Shown: in pieces, positions 7,289 to 16,042 of the stretch
Layout: every line of letters starts with the position of its first letter
How positions within the stretch are numbered: the first letter of the stretch is position 1
Origin: Oscillospiraceae bacterium
GTDB taxonomy: Bacteria; Bacillota; Clostridia; Clostridiales; Clostridiaceae
Reading direction: 5' to 3'
Assembly (NCBI GenBank): GCA_009785875.1
Contig: WQUF01000207.1
Location: 1-25,357 of the forward strand
DNA: 25,357 nucleotides
Position numbers and translations under genes: made by a program
The notes under the pieces: model-generated
Database searches by the model: none
Told to the model about the DNA's origin: nothing
What the model saw: the letters and a program-made list of their open reading frames with translations, nothing else

Positions 7289-8467
7289 TCTACAAATTAA
7301 ATACCATAAAATAAACGCTAATAATGAACAAATGCTTATCTGCATACCAAATCCCAAAATAACATTTTTCCACGGACCGGAAGCTATTACCATCCCAAGG
7401 CTGCCTGATGCTGTCATTATAGTGCTTATCACTGAGGATGTAGAACCTGTATCGCCCTTTTGTTTATCAAGAAGCATGCCCGAAGAAAAAGGTCGCATCG
7501 CTGCGCTTACCGTCGAAAAGATCACGAAGGAAAGCATAAAATAAATAGAGGCTTTTGATCCTATGAGCATCATAGAAATTCCACTTATAAAGTTTAGCGA
7601 AAAGAATATATAAGTCAATCTCTTTTTATTTATATCGATGAGAAATTTGACATAGATAATCGGTCCAAAGACAGAAATAATGGAATTAGATGCAAAATAA
7701 TAGCTATACATCCGTTCATTTAATCCAAAACCCTTTACATAAACGAATGAGGAAATTGCGAGATATCCCATAAAATGCAATGTGGACAATGCAAAAACAA
7801 GCACAGGAAACAATAACCTTCGATTCTTTGCGACTACTACCAGCCTTCCTAATGCTCCTAATAAATTTCCTCGATATCTCTCATTCAGGCTAAGTGTGTC
7901 ATTAAATAAAAAACTCAAAGTCAAGCATACTATGCTAAATGAAATGAGTACCCAAAATACAGTGCGCCAACCAGTGACACTTAAGATCCAAGCACCGAGG
8001 ATTGGCGCAACTATCGGTGCTATTCCTGCCATCGATTGCACAAGTGCTAAGATCTTATCCCTCTTCTTTCCTGAAAAGCTGTCTTTAACAATGGCCATGG
8101 ATACAGATGTGATGCCTCCTGATCCAATTCCTTGTAGAGCACGCATAACTATCAAATTATAAATGCTACCAGCATAAACACACATTAAGCTGCTCAATAT
8201 ATAGATTATAAAATTGATGATTAAAATTTTTTTTCTTCCATACTTTTCGCTTATGGGTCCCCAAATGAGCAAACCAAATGCATACAGAAACATAAACGAA
8301 CTCAGCGTCAGGCTTGTTAATGACGTATTAGCCTTGAAATATACTTCCATAGATGGTAATGCAGGTAGATAAATATCTGTAGAGAGAGGGATATACATGT
8401 TCATCAATGTGATAAAGAAAATCAATCCCTTCTCTCCCAAGTATCGCTGTTTTTTCTCAAAATCCAT
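7250..8467 (-). CDS. MFS multidrug exporter, Bcr/CflA (DHA1) type
   Basis: A 405-aa polytopic inner-membrane antiporter with about 12 hydrophobic helices. STDIYLPALPSM in the first helix-loop is the Bcr/CflA signature. GPISEKYGRKK is MFS motif A, between helices 2 and 3, and RALQGIGSGG is motif B in helix 4. PILGAWILSVTGWRTVF in helix 5 is motif C, the drug antiporter motif. It probably exports a drug or metabolite against protons. The ATG at 8467 has GGAG at 6-nt spacing; an ATT further upstream would extend the frame but lacks support. It starts 24 nt after the remains of an APH gene and could once have formed an operon with it. Confidence 0.88.
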   Translation of the reverse strand: MDFEKKQRYLGEKGLIFFITLMNMYIPLSTDIYLPALPSMEVYFKANTSLTSLTLSSFMFLYAFGLLIWGPISEKYGRKKILIINFIIYILSSLMCVYAGSIYNLIVMRALQGIGSGGITSVSMAIVKDSFSGKKRDKILALVQSMAGIAPIVAPILGAWILSVTGWRTVFWVLISFSIVCLTLSFLFNDTLSLNERYRGNLLGALGRLVVVAKNRRLLFPVLVFALSTLHFMGYLAISSFVYVKGFGLNERMYSYYFASNSIISVFGPIIYVKFLIDINKKRLTYIFFSLNFISGISMMLIGSKASIYFMLSFVIFSTVSAAMRPFSSGMLLDKQKGDTGSTSSVISTIMTASGSLGMVIASGPWKNVILGFGMQISICSLLAFILWYLICRSNISIIYQTQYK

Positions 8468-8490
8468 ATTATTCTCCAAACTAATTCTAA

Positions 8491-9145
8491 TCAACTATTC
8501 ATGATACTTTCAGCAACTCTTACGCTTTCTATATCTGAGTTTTCGTTACTCTCAACGCACCAACAATTCGCCATTGCTGTTTCGATAAAATAGCATTGTT
8601 TTATAATTTACGCAAATATTCTCGGCTTTTTTCATATACGAATATAAATCCGCATAATCTTTCCGTCCTCTCATATACTTTGTTATCCTGTTCACCCATC
8701 CCATATAAGTGGGATATATATCAAGACTTTTTGGTGCTATATGCAGTCCATTAAAAAGCGATACGAAAACCGATAACCGTTTTTCTAAATCTTTCTCCAC
8801 TCGGAGCCATGTTGCAGGACGTATCTGCTCAATTAACAACACCCCGTTGTCCAAATCAAAAGCATAGACCTTGCAGAACTTATTTCCATTGTATTCCGTT
8901 AATATATTATACTCGTTTGCCGCCGAGTTGTATTGCAAATTACCGATTTTTAATACCGTACTTCCAAAGCACTCGGATTCACATAAGAAAATACAGTTCA
9001 CAGAAAAGTAATCGACTAATTGTAAAGATTTAAGCTTCCATTTATCTGAATATAGCTTAATATAATCTGATAATTTCTCAAAGAAAATTTGTCCAAAACG
9101 ATTGGTGATTTTTTGAGTTTCTTCTGTTGTAAAAATGTAGCCCAT
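8491..9145 (-). pseudogene. Streptomycin 6-kinase-like APH gene with internal deletion
   Basis: The main frame (9145-8552, 197 aa, Shine-Dalgarno AAGGAG) matches the N-terminal two thirds of APH(6)/StrB-type kinases: STVLKIGN with the ATP-binding Lys, ILTEYNGNKFCKVYAFDLDN, and GVLLIEQIRPATWLR. It stops at 8552, before any HGDxHxxN or metal-binding Asp motif. In another frame, 8571-8491 reads ANCWCVESNENSDIESVRVA and ends IMNS, which looks like the last helix of the same family. So the N- and C-terminal ends survive and the catalytic middle is gone, with an out-of-frame join near 8570-8580. Family length is about 270-300 aa. The 197-aa product, if made, should have no kinase activity. Confidence 0.7.
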
Positions 9146-9248
9146 ATTTCACTCCTTATCTCTATACATTGTTCCATTCCTTTTCCATGAAACAAGAATC
9201 GCAATTAAGATTTTTATAACCGCATTTTATGATGCGAGATAGATATAA

Positions 9249-9317
9249 CTAAAGTATTTTACTTGTTGCTGTCTTTCCAACTCCCATTGTCCCATTGATT
9301 ATTATTAAGTTCTTCAT
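9249..9317 (-). pseudogene. Stub of a P-loop nucleotide kinase
   Basis: A 22-residue frame begins MKNLIIINGTMGVGKTATSK and stops at TAG (9249). GTMGVGKT is a Walker A P-loop as found at the extreme N-terminus of AAA-type or shikimate kinase-like small kinases of about 170-190 aa. AGAGG lies 8 nt before the ATG, so the original start region is intact. No continuation is visible in any frame before the APH remnant, so most of the gene is lost. Confidence 0.6.
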
Positions 9318-9367
9318 TATGAAACCTCTTTCATTGAATCTAAATAATTTTTTAATTCTCCGTCCAT
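9317..9367 (-). CDS. Tiny ORF upstream of the kinase stub, possible remnant
   Basis: A 16-codon frame (MDGELKNYLDSMKEVS) has an excellent GGAGG Shine-Dalgarno site at 7-nt spacing and its stop overlaps the next ATG (TAATG). A TATAAT-like element lies just upstream on the minus strand. It may be a coupled leader peptide or the two ends of a deleted gene. No homologue is recognised. Confidence 0.3.
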   Translation of the reverse strand: MDGELKNYLDSMKEVS

Positions 9368-9576
9368 TTTATAACCTCCATCTATTTTTATTATAACCTA
9401 TTCAACTATTTTATTATATTGCGCATAGTATAATATTAATTGTAGCACAAAAAGCGAACAATAAACTTTTTGTTTATTTTTTTAAGAATATTTCATGATC
9501 AAGTTTTATATAATTGTACTGCAAATTAGATTTATTTTGTAAATCAAATAACTGCCTATATAAAGGACGTGAATAT

Positions 9577-10057
9577 ATGAAAAGATTTAAAGATTTAACA
9601 GGCCAAAGGTTTGGGCGATTAGTTGCTATAAGTCCAACAGACAAACGTGAATGTAAAGCTGTGGTATGGAAATGCCTTTGCGATTGCGGAAATGTTGTTG
9701 AAGTCAGCTCTGGACATCTACATAATGGAAGTAAAAAATCATGCGGATGTTTAGCTAGAGATAATTGCATCAAAAATGGAGAAAAATTATCAAAGGATAT
9801 AACAGGTCAGAGATTTGGCAAATTAGTCGCCATTCGTCCAACAGACAAGCGTGAGGACGGGTCTGTAGTATGGGAATGCCAATGATAAGGTTGGTAAATA
9901 TGTCGCAAATATAGGTTTCCAGAAAAAAAGTTATCATTTGGGATATTTTAATACATTAGAAGAAGCAACAAAGATCCGAAAACAAGCCGAAGAAAAATTC
10001 TATGAACCATTTTTAGAATGGTTTGATAAAAATTGCGATACTTTATTTGATAAATGA
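9577..10057 (+). pseudogene. AP2-domain phage-type protein, broken by deletion/frameshift
   Basis: The first frame (9577-9885, Shine-Dalgarno AAAGGA) encodes two copies of a module starting KDLTGQRFGRLVAI / KDITGQRFGKLVAI. The first continues through WKCLCDCGNVVEV to KKSCGC, the zinc-ribbon-like repeat common in phage AP2/HNH proteins. The second copy stops at VVWECQ where CDCGN is expected. Immediately after, frame 9884-10057 reads KYVANIGFQKKSYHLGYFNT and EEATKIRKQAEEKFY, ending EFLEWF-like, which is the second half of an AP2 DNA-binding domain. So the end of repeat two and the first half of AP2 are deleted. Such proteins are usually carried by prophages or mobile elements and can be related to homing nucleases. 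Confidence 0.75.
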
Positions 10058-10219
10058 AAATTCTTCAAGATCACTACCTTTACAGCAGTTTGATTTTATA
10101 TAAGTAACAATATTCATATAATAATCAAAATTTTGATTGATACCATTACATATTAATTTACTTATGTTTCTCAAACCGCTGTATAATATGCTAAATAACT
10201 TAAATTGGTCTTTCTTCAA
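10043..10219 (-). CDS. Small ORF downstream of the restriction-like operon, unrecognised
   Basis: After the 218-aa gene (stop at 10200) a frame beginning at a TTG (10219) overlaps its end and runs 58 codons to TAA at 10043. It contains LFSILYSGLRNISKLI and ends LEEFSFIK, and looks protein-like in composition. There is no Shine-Dalgarno site, so it would need coupling to the upstream gene, or is the tail of a degraded third gene. It overlaps the end of the convergent AP2 pseudogene by 15 nt. Confidence 0.25.
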   Translation of the reverse strand: MKKDQFKLFSILYSGLRNISKLICNGINQNFDYYMNIVTYIKSNCCKGSDLEEFSFIK

Positions 10220-10856
10220 TTAACGATACACAATTAGGAAATGCATGAATCAAAGTTACTCGACCATGGGAAGATATATAGGTTCTTAGGATTCTCCACG
10301 TATACAAGTACTCTTCAACATGAATATCGGTGTAGTCTTTTTGTAAAAGCTGATTTAGACTATCAACGTTTTTCTGAACATCGATATTTTTCACAACGAA
10401 TCCCAACATACAATTCATATTGTAATAAGAAGTATACTTGGGCATCCTTCCAACAAAACGTCGCATACCCTCATCAATATACTTACGGTTCAAAGTTAAG
10501 TTCCCATCAATTCGTTTGCACTCAATAATAAAATATTGTGCTCTATGGCGAAATTGTTCGATATTAAATACTTGCAAATCTGCTCTTCCAATAGGCTTAT
10601 TATCGACATAATTCTCAGGTACTTCAGAGATAAACCTATAATTATCAAAATTGATACTCCTCATGACAGTATCATCATTGAGATAATTGCAATACAAATA
10701 ATCACGAATAACTATTTCATTATTATCAAGCTTCTTTAAATTGTTTTCACAGTCTTCACGCATCAAATCAATACATTCAAGAACTTTTGTAACAATGTGG
10801 CTCAATATATCAGCAGCTATGTGTCGATTAAAAGAATCATTGAGAAATCCATTCAT
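10200..10856 (-). CDS. PD-(D/E)XK nuclease-like partner of the adenine methylase
   Basis: A 218-aa cytoplasmic protein. IGRADLQVF (Asp 93) followed by YFIIECKRID (Glu 112, Lys 114) forms the D-(x)n-E-x-K core of PD-(D/E)XK nucleases, with conserved beta-strand spacing. Its ATG overlaps the methylase stop (ATGA), so the two are translationally coupled and probably work together, the methylase protecting host DNA and this protein cleaving. The exact family is not recognised. It could instead be a structural or regulatory subunit that kept the fold. The C-terminal half has no recognisable motif. Confidence 0.6.
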   Translation of the reverse strand: MNGFLNDSFNRHIAADILSHIVTKVLECIDLMREDCENNLKKLDNNEIVIRDYLYCNYLNDDTVMRSINFDNYRFISEVPENYVDNKPIGRADLQVFNIEQFRHRAQYFIIECKRIDGNLTLNRKYIDEGMRRFVGRMPKYTSYYNMNCMLGFVVKNIDVQKNVDSLNQLLQKDYTDIHVEEYLYTWRILRTYISSHGRVTLIHAFPNCVSLIEERPI

Positions 10857-13765
10857 AATTCAGAAACCTCATTTCCATGCAGTATTGAATCTATCACATC
10901 AGCCAAATCCAATTTAGCCATAGCAGGATGCCAATTCTTATATTCATCCGTCTTTAATATATAGAATGATTCCTTAGAAAATTCTATTACATCATTGATC
11001 CTATAAAATAAATCATTTACTTTATTAATCATAAACTTGCTTTCAAAATTCATTTGTGCATTTTTCAGAGCATTATATTCGGTAATTTGTTCATCTGGTT
11101 TATCATCTTGAAAAATAAATTCTAATGCAGAGTAGTGACCAACAATATTTCTATAAATGTTGATGGAAATATATTTTTTGCTCTGATGTAAAATACTTGA
11201 GAAATATTCAGCAAAAACTTTTGCATATTCATGTATCTGATCGATTGTGACTGTTTCCCAATACATTTTATTCTTAGCTAATAGTGGAATCTGAATTTTC
11301 AGAGCATAATCCACAAAAACATCATTTGACAAACCAAATTTTTCAAGAATAAGTTCATCAAGTTTTTGTATTAAATCCTCGCTTTCACTTGAGTTAATAA
11401 AAATTTCTTTTTTTGCCTTTATTGCGCTTTGAATCTGATCAACCAAATTTGCTATTTCTGCATCTATTATAGCTGGATATTTTCTAAATATTTCTGTAGG
11501 AAAACTTTGTTCTCGTTCTATTCCAGATGATGAGCCTAGCATGAGATTAAAGTAAGAATACATAGATGAATTGAACATTCCAGTTAAGGATAGCAATGTC
11601 TCCTTATCAGTTTTTTTGCCACAAATCCCAGTAATTGCATCTGGATATATAAAATCATCTTCAGAATAAACAGCCCTGTATTTATACGTATTAGTATCAA
11701 ATCCTTTTTTGATCAGAGTAAATGGCGAGATAAATAATTCTTGCTTATTTACTTTAGCCCGATGGATTTTCTCTTTGTTAAATTTCTCACTAAAATTTAA
11801 ATCTACATAAAAAGAATCTATACCATTTTTTGCATGAATAAGCCTGCGCCCGATTAAATGGCTAGCATCCATTTGATCACCACCATGAACTTGGATGCCT
11901 ACTCCATAGTATAGGTTATTGTTTATGATAATTTGTTCCACTGTGTCATATTTTTCTTTTAGCTTCTTAATCGTATTATAATCTCGGGAATATCCGAACA
12001 CAATAGTTTTCCATACCCAATCATTTTCTAATAGCAGAGATTGAGGCACATATTTATAATCATTTTTCTCAATGACTATAATATCAAATAACTTGAAGAA
12101 AATATTAGGTTTCATTGTAATATGTCGTAATTCATTTTTCTTGTTTTCATTTTCATCATCATTAAAATTATATAATATAACTCCAGCTGGACCACGAGCT
12201 TTTTTAAAAATCAACTCACGTACAGCAGCCATTTCAATATATGTATTGATTTTTGCTTTTTCCAATAACCATTTACGAAATAAAATAGAAGTTGACTTTG
12301 TATTATAAAATAACTTAGATGTCACAATTAAGCAACAGCAGGTATCTTTATCTGCAAAATCTTTAGTACGCAACACGAAAGTACGTGATATTTCTTTCCC
12401 TTGGTGAGGGAGTTTTCTTTCTTCACAATATTTTAAATGTATACCATCGTCACTTCCCCAAGGAGGATTTCCAATAATAAAATCAAAGTGTTTTCCATCC
12501 AAAAATTGATCTAAGTTTTCAGAAAAGAAATCACATACAAAAAAATTGATATTCTTTAATAAAGGTAACTTAAAATCTCTAAGCGTTTTTGGATCTTTAT
12601 AATCTAATATTGTTAGATAGATCGAAAAAATAGCAACATCTATAGCATCAGAATTTTTATCAATACCCCAAATATTTTCAGTGACGATGTCGATCAATTT
12701 TTCATTGTTTAAAGCATCTGAACTATGACGAATATTTCTTTCAAAGAGCTTTCTTGCTGATTCCACCAAGAATATTCCTGAACCACATGCTGGATCTAGA
12801 ATCCTGCAATCAGCATTTTTGGAAATAAAAGGTGTAATCGTTTGATCTAAAAGATAATCCACCAAATAAGGCGGAGTATAAAAAGCTTTATCTTCTTTCT
12901 GCTTTTCATCTCCTAAAAATCGTTCATAGATATTGCTGACTATCTCTACTGGTATTATATTAAAATCATATAATGGGAATAAAGATGTTTGACCCGAAGA
13001 CAAGACCAAATCACCAGCCATTAGATCTCGAAGCATCTTTAATGAAGCATCATCTAATAAGTCAATTTCTAATCGGTCATCTTCCTCATATAATTCAAAC
13101 AGATTCCCATTAAATTGCTCTTTAAGATATGAGAATAAATCATAAAGCTCACTTTTTTCTTTCATAATAGTGAGAAGGCAATTCTGAGAGTCTAAAACAT
13201 CGCTACAAAGCCCACCATAAGCTAAATCGACTTCCCGATCAATTAAATAACGAATAAATATGAGCCTTAAAATAATTTTCACTGCAAAAGGTGCACACTC
13301 AGTCTTTTTAAGTTCATATGTAGCATACTTTATATTGTCTAACATCACTTCATCTAACTTTGGTGCAGATAATTTTTGCTCATAGTTTTGCCAAAATGCA
13401 GCATTAGAAATATTCCAGAAAGAAAATGAAGAAGACTCATTTACTTTCTCAAGCAGAACCAGCTCTTTATTAGAGTTAATTGAACATCCGTTATATACTT
13501 CAACACGATTATCAAAACTTATGATTACTAATGGTATTTGAGCATTCCAGATTTTCTTAATCAATTGCTTGCTTATATTTTTTTCTGTGGTTTCACAAAA
13601 TACGATAAATGGCTTATTATCAGTCATGTAGATAGCTATTGGATCTAGCTCTTTAAAAAGCTTTTGAATGAAACGATTTTCTTTAACTTCTCTAGAACCA
13701 GAATAATATAATGTGCTTGAATTTGAATAGCCTAAAGCTTCAATGATACTTTTAACATTCGGCAT
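10853..13765 (-). CDS. Eco57I-type N6-adenine DNA methyltransferase of a restriction-modification system
   Basis: A 970-aa protein. Residues about 40-110 (KPFIVFCE, WNAQIPLVIISFDNRVEVYNG) resemble the N-terminal part of large Eco57I-like methylases. A helical region (about 140-290) ends at EDKAFYTPPYLVDYLLD, the typical entry to the catalytic domain. ILDPACGSGIFL (322-333) is the S-adenosylmethionine motif I and FDFIIGNPPWGS (428-439) contains the catalytic NPPW motif IV. The remaining 500 residues include the probable target-recognition region. No clear nuclease motif is seen in this chain, unlike true type IIG enzymes; the nuclease is probably the coupled 218-aa gene. The start is firm: AAAGGAGG at 8-nt spacing. 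Confidence 0.85.
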   Translation of the reverse strand: MPNVKSIIEALGYSNSSTLYYSGSREVKENRFIQKLFKELDPIAIYMTDNKPFIVFCETTEKNISKQLIKKIWNAQIPLVIISFDNRVEVYNGCSINSNKELVLLEKVNESSSFSFWNISNAAFWQNYEQKLSAPKLDEVMLDNIKYATYELKKTECAPFAVKIILRLIFIRYLIDREVDLAYGGLCSDVLDSQNCLLTIMKEKSELYDLFSYLKEQFNGNLFELYEEDDRLEIDLLDDASLKMLRDLMAGDLVLSSGQTSLFPLYDFNIIPVEIVSNIYERFLGDEKQKEDKAFYTPPYLVDYLLDQTITPFISKNADCRILDPACGSGIFLVESARKLFERNIRHSSDALNNEKLIDIVTENIWGIDKNSDAIDVAIFSIYLTILDYKDPKTLRDFKLPLLKNINFFVCDFFSENLDQFLDGKHFDFIIGNPPWGSDDGIHLKYCEERKLPHQGKEISRTFVLRTKDFADKDTCCCLIVTSKLFYNTKSTSILFRKWLLEKAKINTYIEMAAVRELIFKKARGPAGVILYNFNDDENENKKNELRHITMKPNIFFKLFDIIVIEKNDYKYVPQSLLLENDWVWKTIVFGYSRDYNTIKKLKEKYDTVEQIIINNNLYYGVGIQVHGGDQMDASHLIGRRLIHAKNGIDSFYVDLNFSEKFNKEKIHRAKVNKQELFISPFTLIKKGFDTNTYKYRAVYSEDDFIYPDAITGICGKKTDKETLLSLTGMFNSSMYSYFNLMLGSSSGIEREQSFPTEIFRKYPAIIDAEIANLVDQIQSAIKAKKEIFINSSESEDLIQKLDELILEKFGLSNDVFVDYALKIQIPLLAKNKMYWETVTIDQIHEYAKVFAEYFSSILHQSKKYISINIYRNIVGHYSALEFIFQDDKPDEQITEYNALKNAQMNFESKFMINKVNDLFYRINDVIEFSKESFYILKTDEYKNWHPAMAKLDLADVIDSILHGNEVSEL

Positions 13766-13811
13766 AAAGCTCCCTCCTTTCTACCCTTTTCCTATTACCT
13801 TATATAATAAT

Positions 13812-13840
13812 ATATTACACAAATTACTCAATGAACTCAA
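13812..13840 (-). promoter_or_regulatory. Candidate promoter of the methylase-nuclease operon
   Basis: On the minus strand TTGAGT (13840-13835) and TAATAT (13817-13812) are 17 nt apart, with the start predicted near 13805 and the methylase ATG at 13765. Confidence 0.4.
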
Positions 13841-13951
13841 TAAGTTAATTCAATATTAAATAGCACAGTCAAGAAAACTGTAGTAGTTAAAACTGAGGCT
13901 CTTACTCAACATTGGATATTTTCTAAACCTTTAAATTTATGGTGTTTATTA

Positions 13952-13979
13952 TTGCTAAAATAGATTTTTTGTATATAAT
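13952..13979 (+). promoter_or_regulatory. Candidate promoter of the AAA/DUF4143 ATPase gene
   Basis: TTGCTA (13952-13957) and consensus TATAAT (13974-13979) with a 16-nt spacer. The start near 13986 lies downstream of the ATG at 13939, which supports the TTG at 14014 as the translation start. Confidence 0.5.
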
Positions 13980-14013
13980 ATTAATAAGAAAATACAGTGA
14001 AGAGGTGATAATC

Positions 14014-15344
14014 TTGGAGCGTTTAGCTTTAAATGATCTAAAGGCATGGAAAGAATCGAAGCATCGGAAGCCACTCTTACTAAAGGGAGTTCGCCAATCG
14101 GGAAAGACATGGATTTTAAAAGAGTTTGGGAAAAGATACTATAAAAATGTAGCTTATTTTAATTTTGAAGAAAATGAAGAGTATAAGCAATTCTTTGAAA
14201 CCACAAAGGATATTCCGCGTATACTGCAAAATCTCATGATGGCAAGTGGACAGACCATAAAGCCCGGTGAATCATTAATAATATTCGATGAAATTCAAGA
14301 ATGCAATAAAGCTTTAAATACACTGAAGTATTTCCATGAGAATGCACCTGAATATCATGTGGCTTGTGCTGGTTCGCTCCTTGGTATTGCCCTTTCAAAG
14401 CCTGCTTCATTTCCTGTGGGTAAGGTTGATTTTTTAGACGTTGCACCGATGACTTTCACAGAGTTTCTCATGGCAAATGGAGACGGTAATCTTGTGAATT
14501 ATCTTTCTAATATTGAAACGATAGAAAAAGTTCCTAACGCTTTTTATAACCCTCTATATGAGAAACTTAAAATGTACTTTGTAACAGGAGGAATGCCAGA
14601 AGCAGTAAGTGCTTGGACGGAAGATCGGGATGTGAATCTTGTTCAAAAGGTCTTATATAATATTTTAAGTGCTTACGAGCGTGATTTTGCAAAACATGCT
14701 GATCCTAAAGAGTTCCCTAAATTATCTTTAGTTTGGAAATCGATTCCTTCACAGCTCGCTCGTGAAAATAAAAAATTTCTCTATAGAGTTATTAAAGAAG
14801 GCGCAAGAGCACGTGAATATGAAGATGCTTTGCAATGGCTTTGCGATGCAGCTTTAATTTATAAAGTATTTAGAAATACATCACCAGGATTACCTTTATC
14901 TTCTTATGATGATTTATCTGCTTTTAAAATTTATTTAGTCGATGTTGGACTTCTTCGCAGGCTTTCACTGCTCGCACCTACTGCTTTTGGTGAAGGCAAT
15001 AGACTATTTACTGAATTTAAAGGCGCACTTTCTGAAAATTACATACTTCAAGCACTTATAGGTCAGATTGAGGCGGTACCTCGATACTTAAGCATGGAAA
15101 CTCACACTATGAAGTGGATTTTGTCATTCAATTAGATAATGACATCATTCCAGTGGAAGTAAAATCCGAGGATAATATTGAAAGCACTAGCTTAAAAAAA
15201 TATAAGGAAAAATATAAAGACAGAGTAAAACTTAGAGTTCGCTTTTCTATGCAAAATTTAAGATTAGATGATGATCTTCTCAATATACCGTTTTTTATGG
15301 CTGATCATGCTAAAAAACTTATTAAGATTGCTATGAATTCATAA
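14014..15344 (+). pseudogene. AAA_14/DUF4143 ATPase, interrupted by a frameshift
   Basis: The family is a common bacterial P-loop ATPase of unclear role (about 400-440 aa). KGVRQSGKTW is the Walker A motif and ESLIIFDEIQECN the Walker B with the DEIQE signature. ACAGSLLGIAL is sensor I. The DUF4143 part includes YFVTGGMPEAV, LYNILSAYERDF and SENYILQ. The frame stops at 15135, but the other frame (about 15090-15344) continues with HYEVDFVIQLDNDIIPVEVKS, the expected C-terminal nuclease-like EVDFV...PVEVK region. Loss of one base near 15091 would explain it. The TTG at 14014 has AGAGGTG at 6-nt spacing and follows the promoter at 13952-13979. The truncated 374-aa product may still fold but lacks the C-terminal domain. 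Confidence 0.8.
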
Positions 15345-15348
15345 ATTA

Positions 15349-15380
15349 GATGCCACCGTGACACTAGTCACAGTGACATC
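15349..15380. terminator. Bidirectional terminator between convergent ATPase and AbiEii-like genes
   Basis: A 14-bp hairpin (15349-15362 with 15367-15380) around ACTA. Its two imperfections are C-A mismatches on plus but G-U pairs on minus, so it is best formed in the transcript of the citrate lyase/AbiEii operon. T-rich sequence is weak on both sides. Confidence 0.6.
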
Positions 15381-15406
15381 AAATCTTTATTGTAGCAATA
15401 TTATTT

Positions 15407-16042
15407 TTAATTACCATCGTACAATAATCCAAGAATACCATACATATTGAGGAAATCCTCTGATAATTTTTCTTTGTCAATGAAGTCATCTTGCTGATTT
15501 TGAATAATATAATCAAATTGCTCTATACCTTTGTATTCTACAGCACTTCTCAAAATAGCCACAGCTTGAGGTGATAGCATATTAAAGTAATGATTGCAAA
15601 TAAATGTTATATCGTAAAGGTCTCGTATTTTATCTCGATTAGTATAAGCATTCACTTTCATAATGCAAAGAGGCTCAATTTTATAAACTAATATTCCATT
15701 GTTTTTTTCGATTTCCTCGTCGCCAATTTGTTTACGTCTGTATGAAACCTCGATTTTTAAAGGCTTTTCATTATTACCGTAATTCACCATGCAACGTTCA
15801 ACAGTATCAGTACTTTTCGCAATTCGAAAAGAATATCCATTGTCGATACAGAATTTTTCTACTAATTCTGCAAATCCCTTTTCTTTACCGTCTAAATCAA
15901 TATCCTCAGAAAATCTGTCTAGAGCATAACAAAGACATAGTGCTGTCCCACCTTTTAAGATATAATTGCTGCTTATTTTATTCAGATAATAAATAAAGTT
16001 TGATATAACCCCACTATGCTTGATACGCCAATCACTGCTCAT
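15407..16042 (-). CDS. AbiEii/AbiGii-type nucleotidyltransferase toxin-like protein
   Basis: A 211-aa member of the nucleotidyltransferase toxin superfamily. LKGGTALCLCYA (GG at 31-32) and FSEDIDLD (Asp 47, Asp 49) give the GG...xDxD metal-binding core. The later KIRDLYDITFI (138-148) is the conserved K..RD.YDI segment of AbiEii proteins. In known AbiE systems this protein is the toxin of a type IV toxin-antitoxin or abortive-infection pair and modifies RNA with nucleotides. Its ATG overlaps the stop of the upstream 135-aa gene (ATGA), which is therefore the expected partner. The usual AbiEi winged-helix antitoxin is absent. It is the last gene of the citrate lyase transcript. Confidence 0.8.
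   Translation of the reverse strand: MSSDWRIKHSGVISNFIYYLNKISSNYILKGGTALCLCYALDRFSEDIDLDGKEKGFAELVEKFCIDNGYSFRIAKSTDTVERCMVNYGNNEKPLKIEVSYRRKQIGDEEIEKNNGILVYKIEPLCIMKVNAYTNRDKIRDLYDITFICNHYFNMLSPQAVAILRSAVEYKGIEQFDYIIQNQQDDFIDKEKLSEDFLNMYGILGLLYDGN

Noticed and set aside
9016..9204. 62-codon minus-strand frame overlapping the start of the APH remnant
   Set aside because: The overlapping APH frame has the clear family motifs and Shine-Dalgarno site; this one is a shadow.
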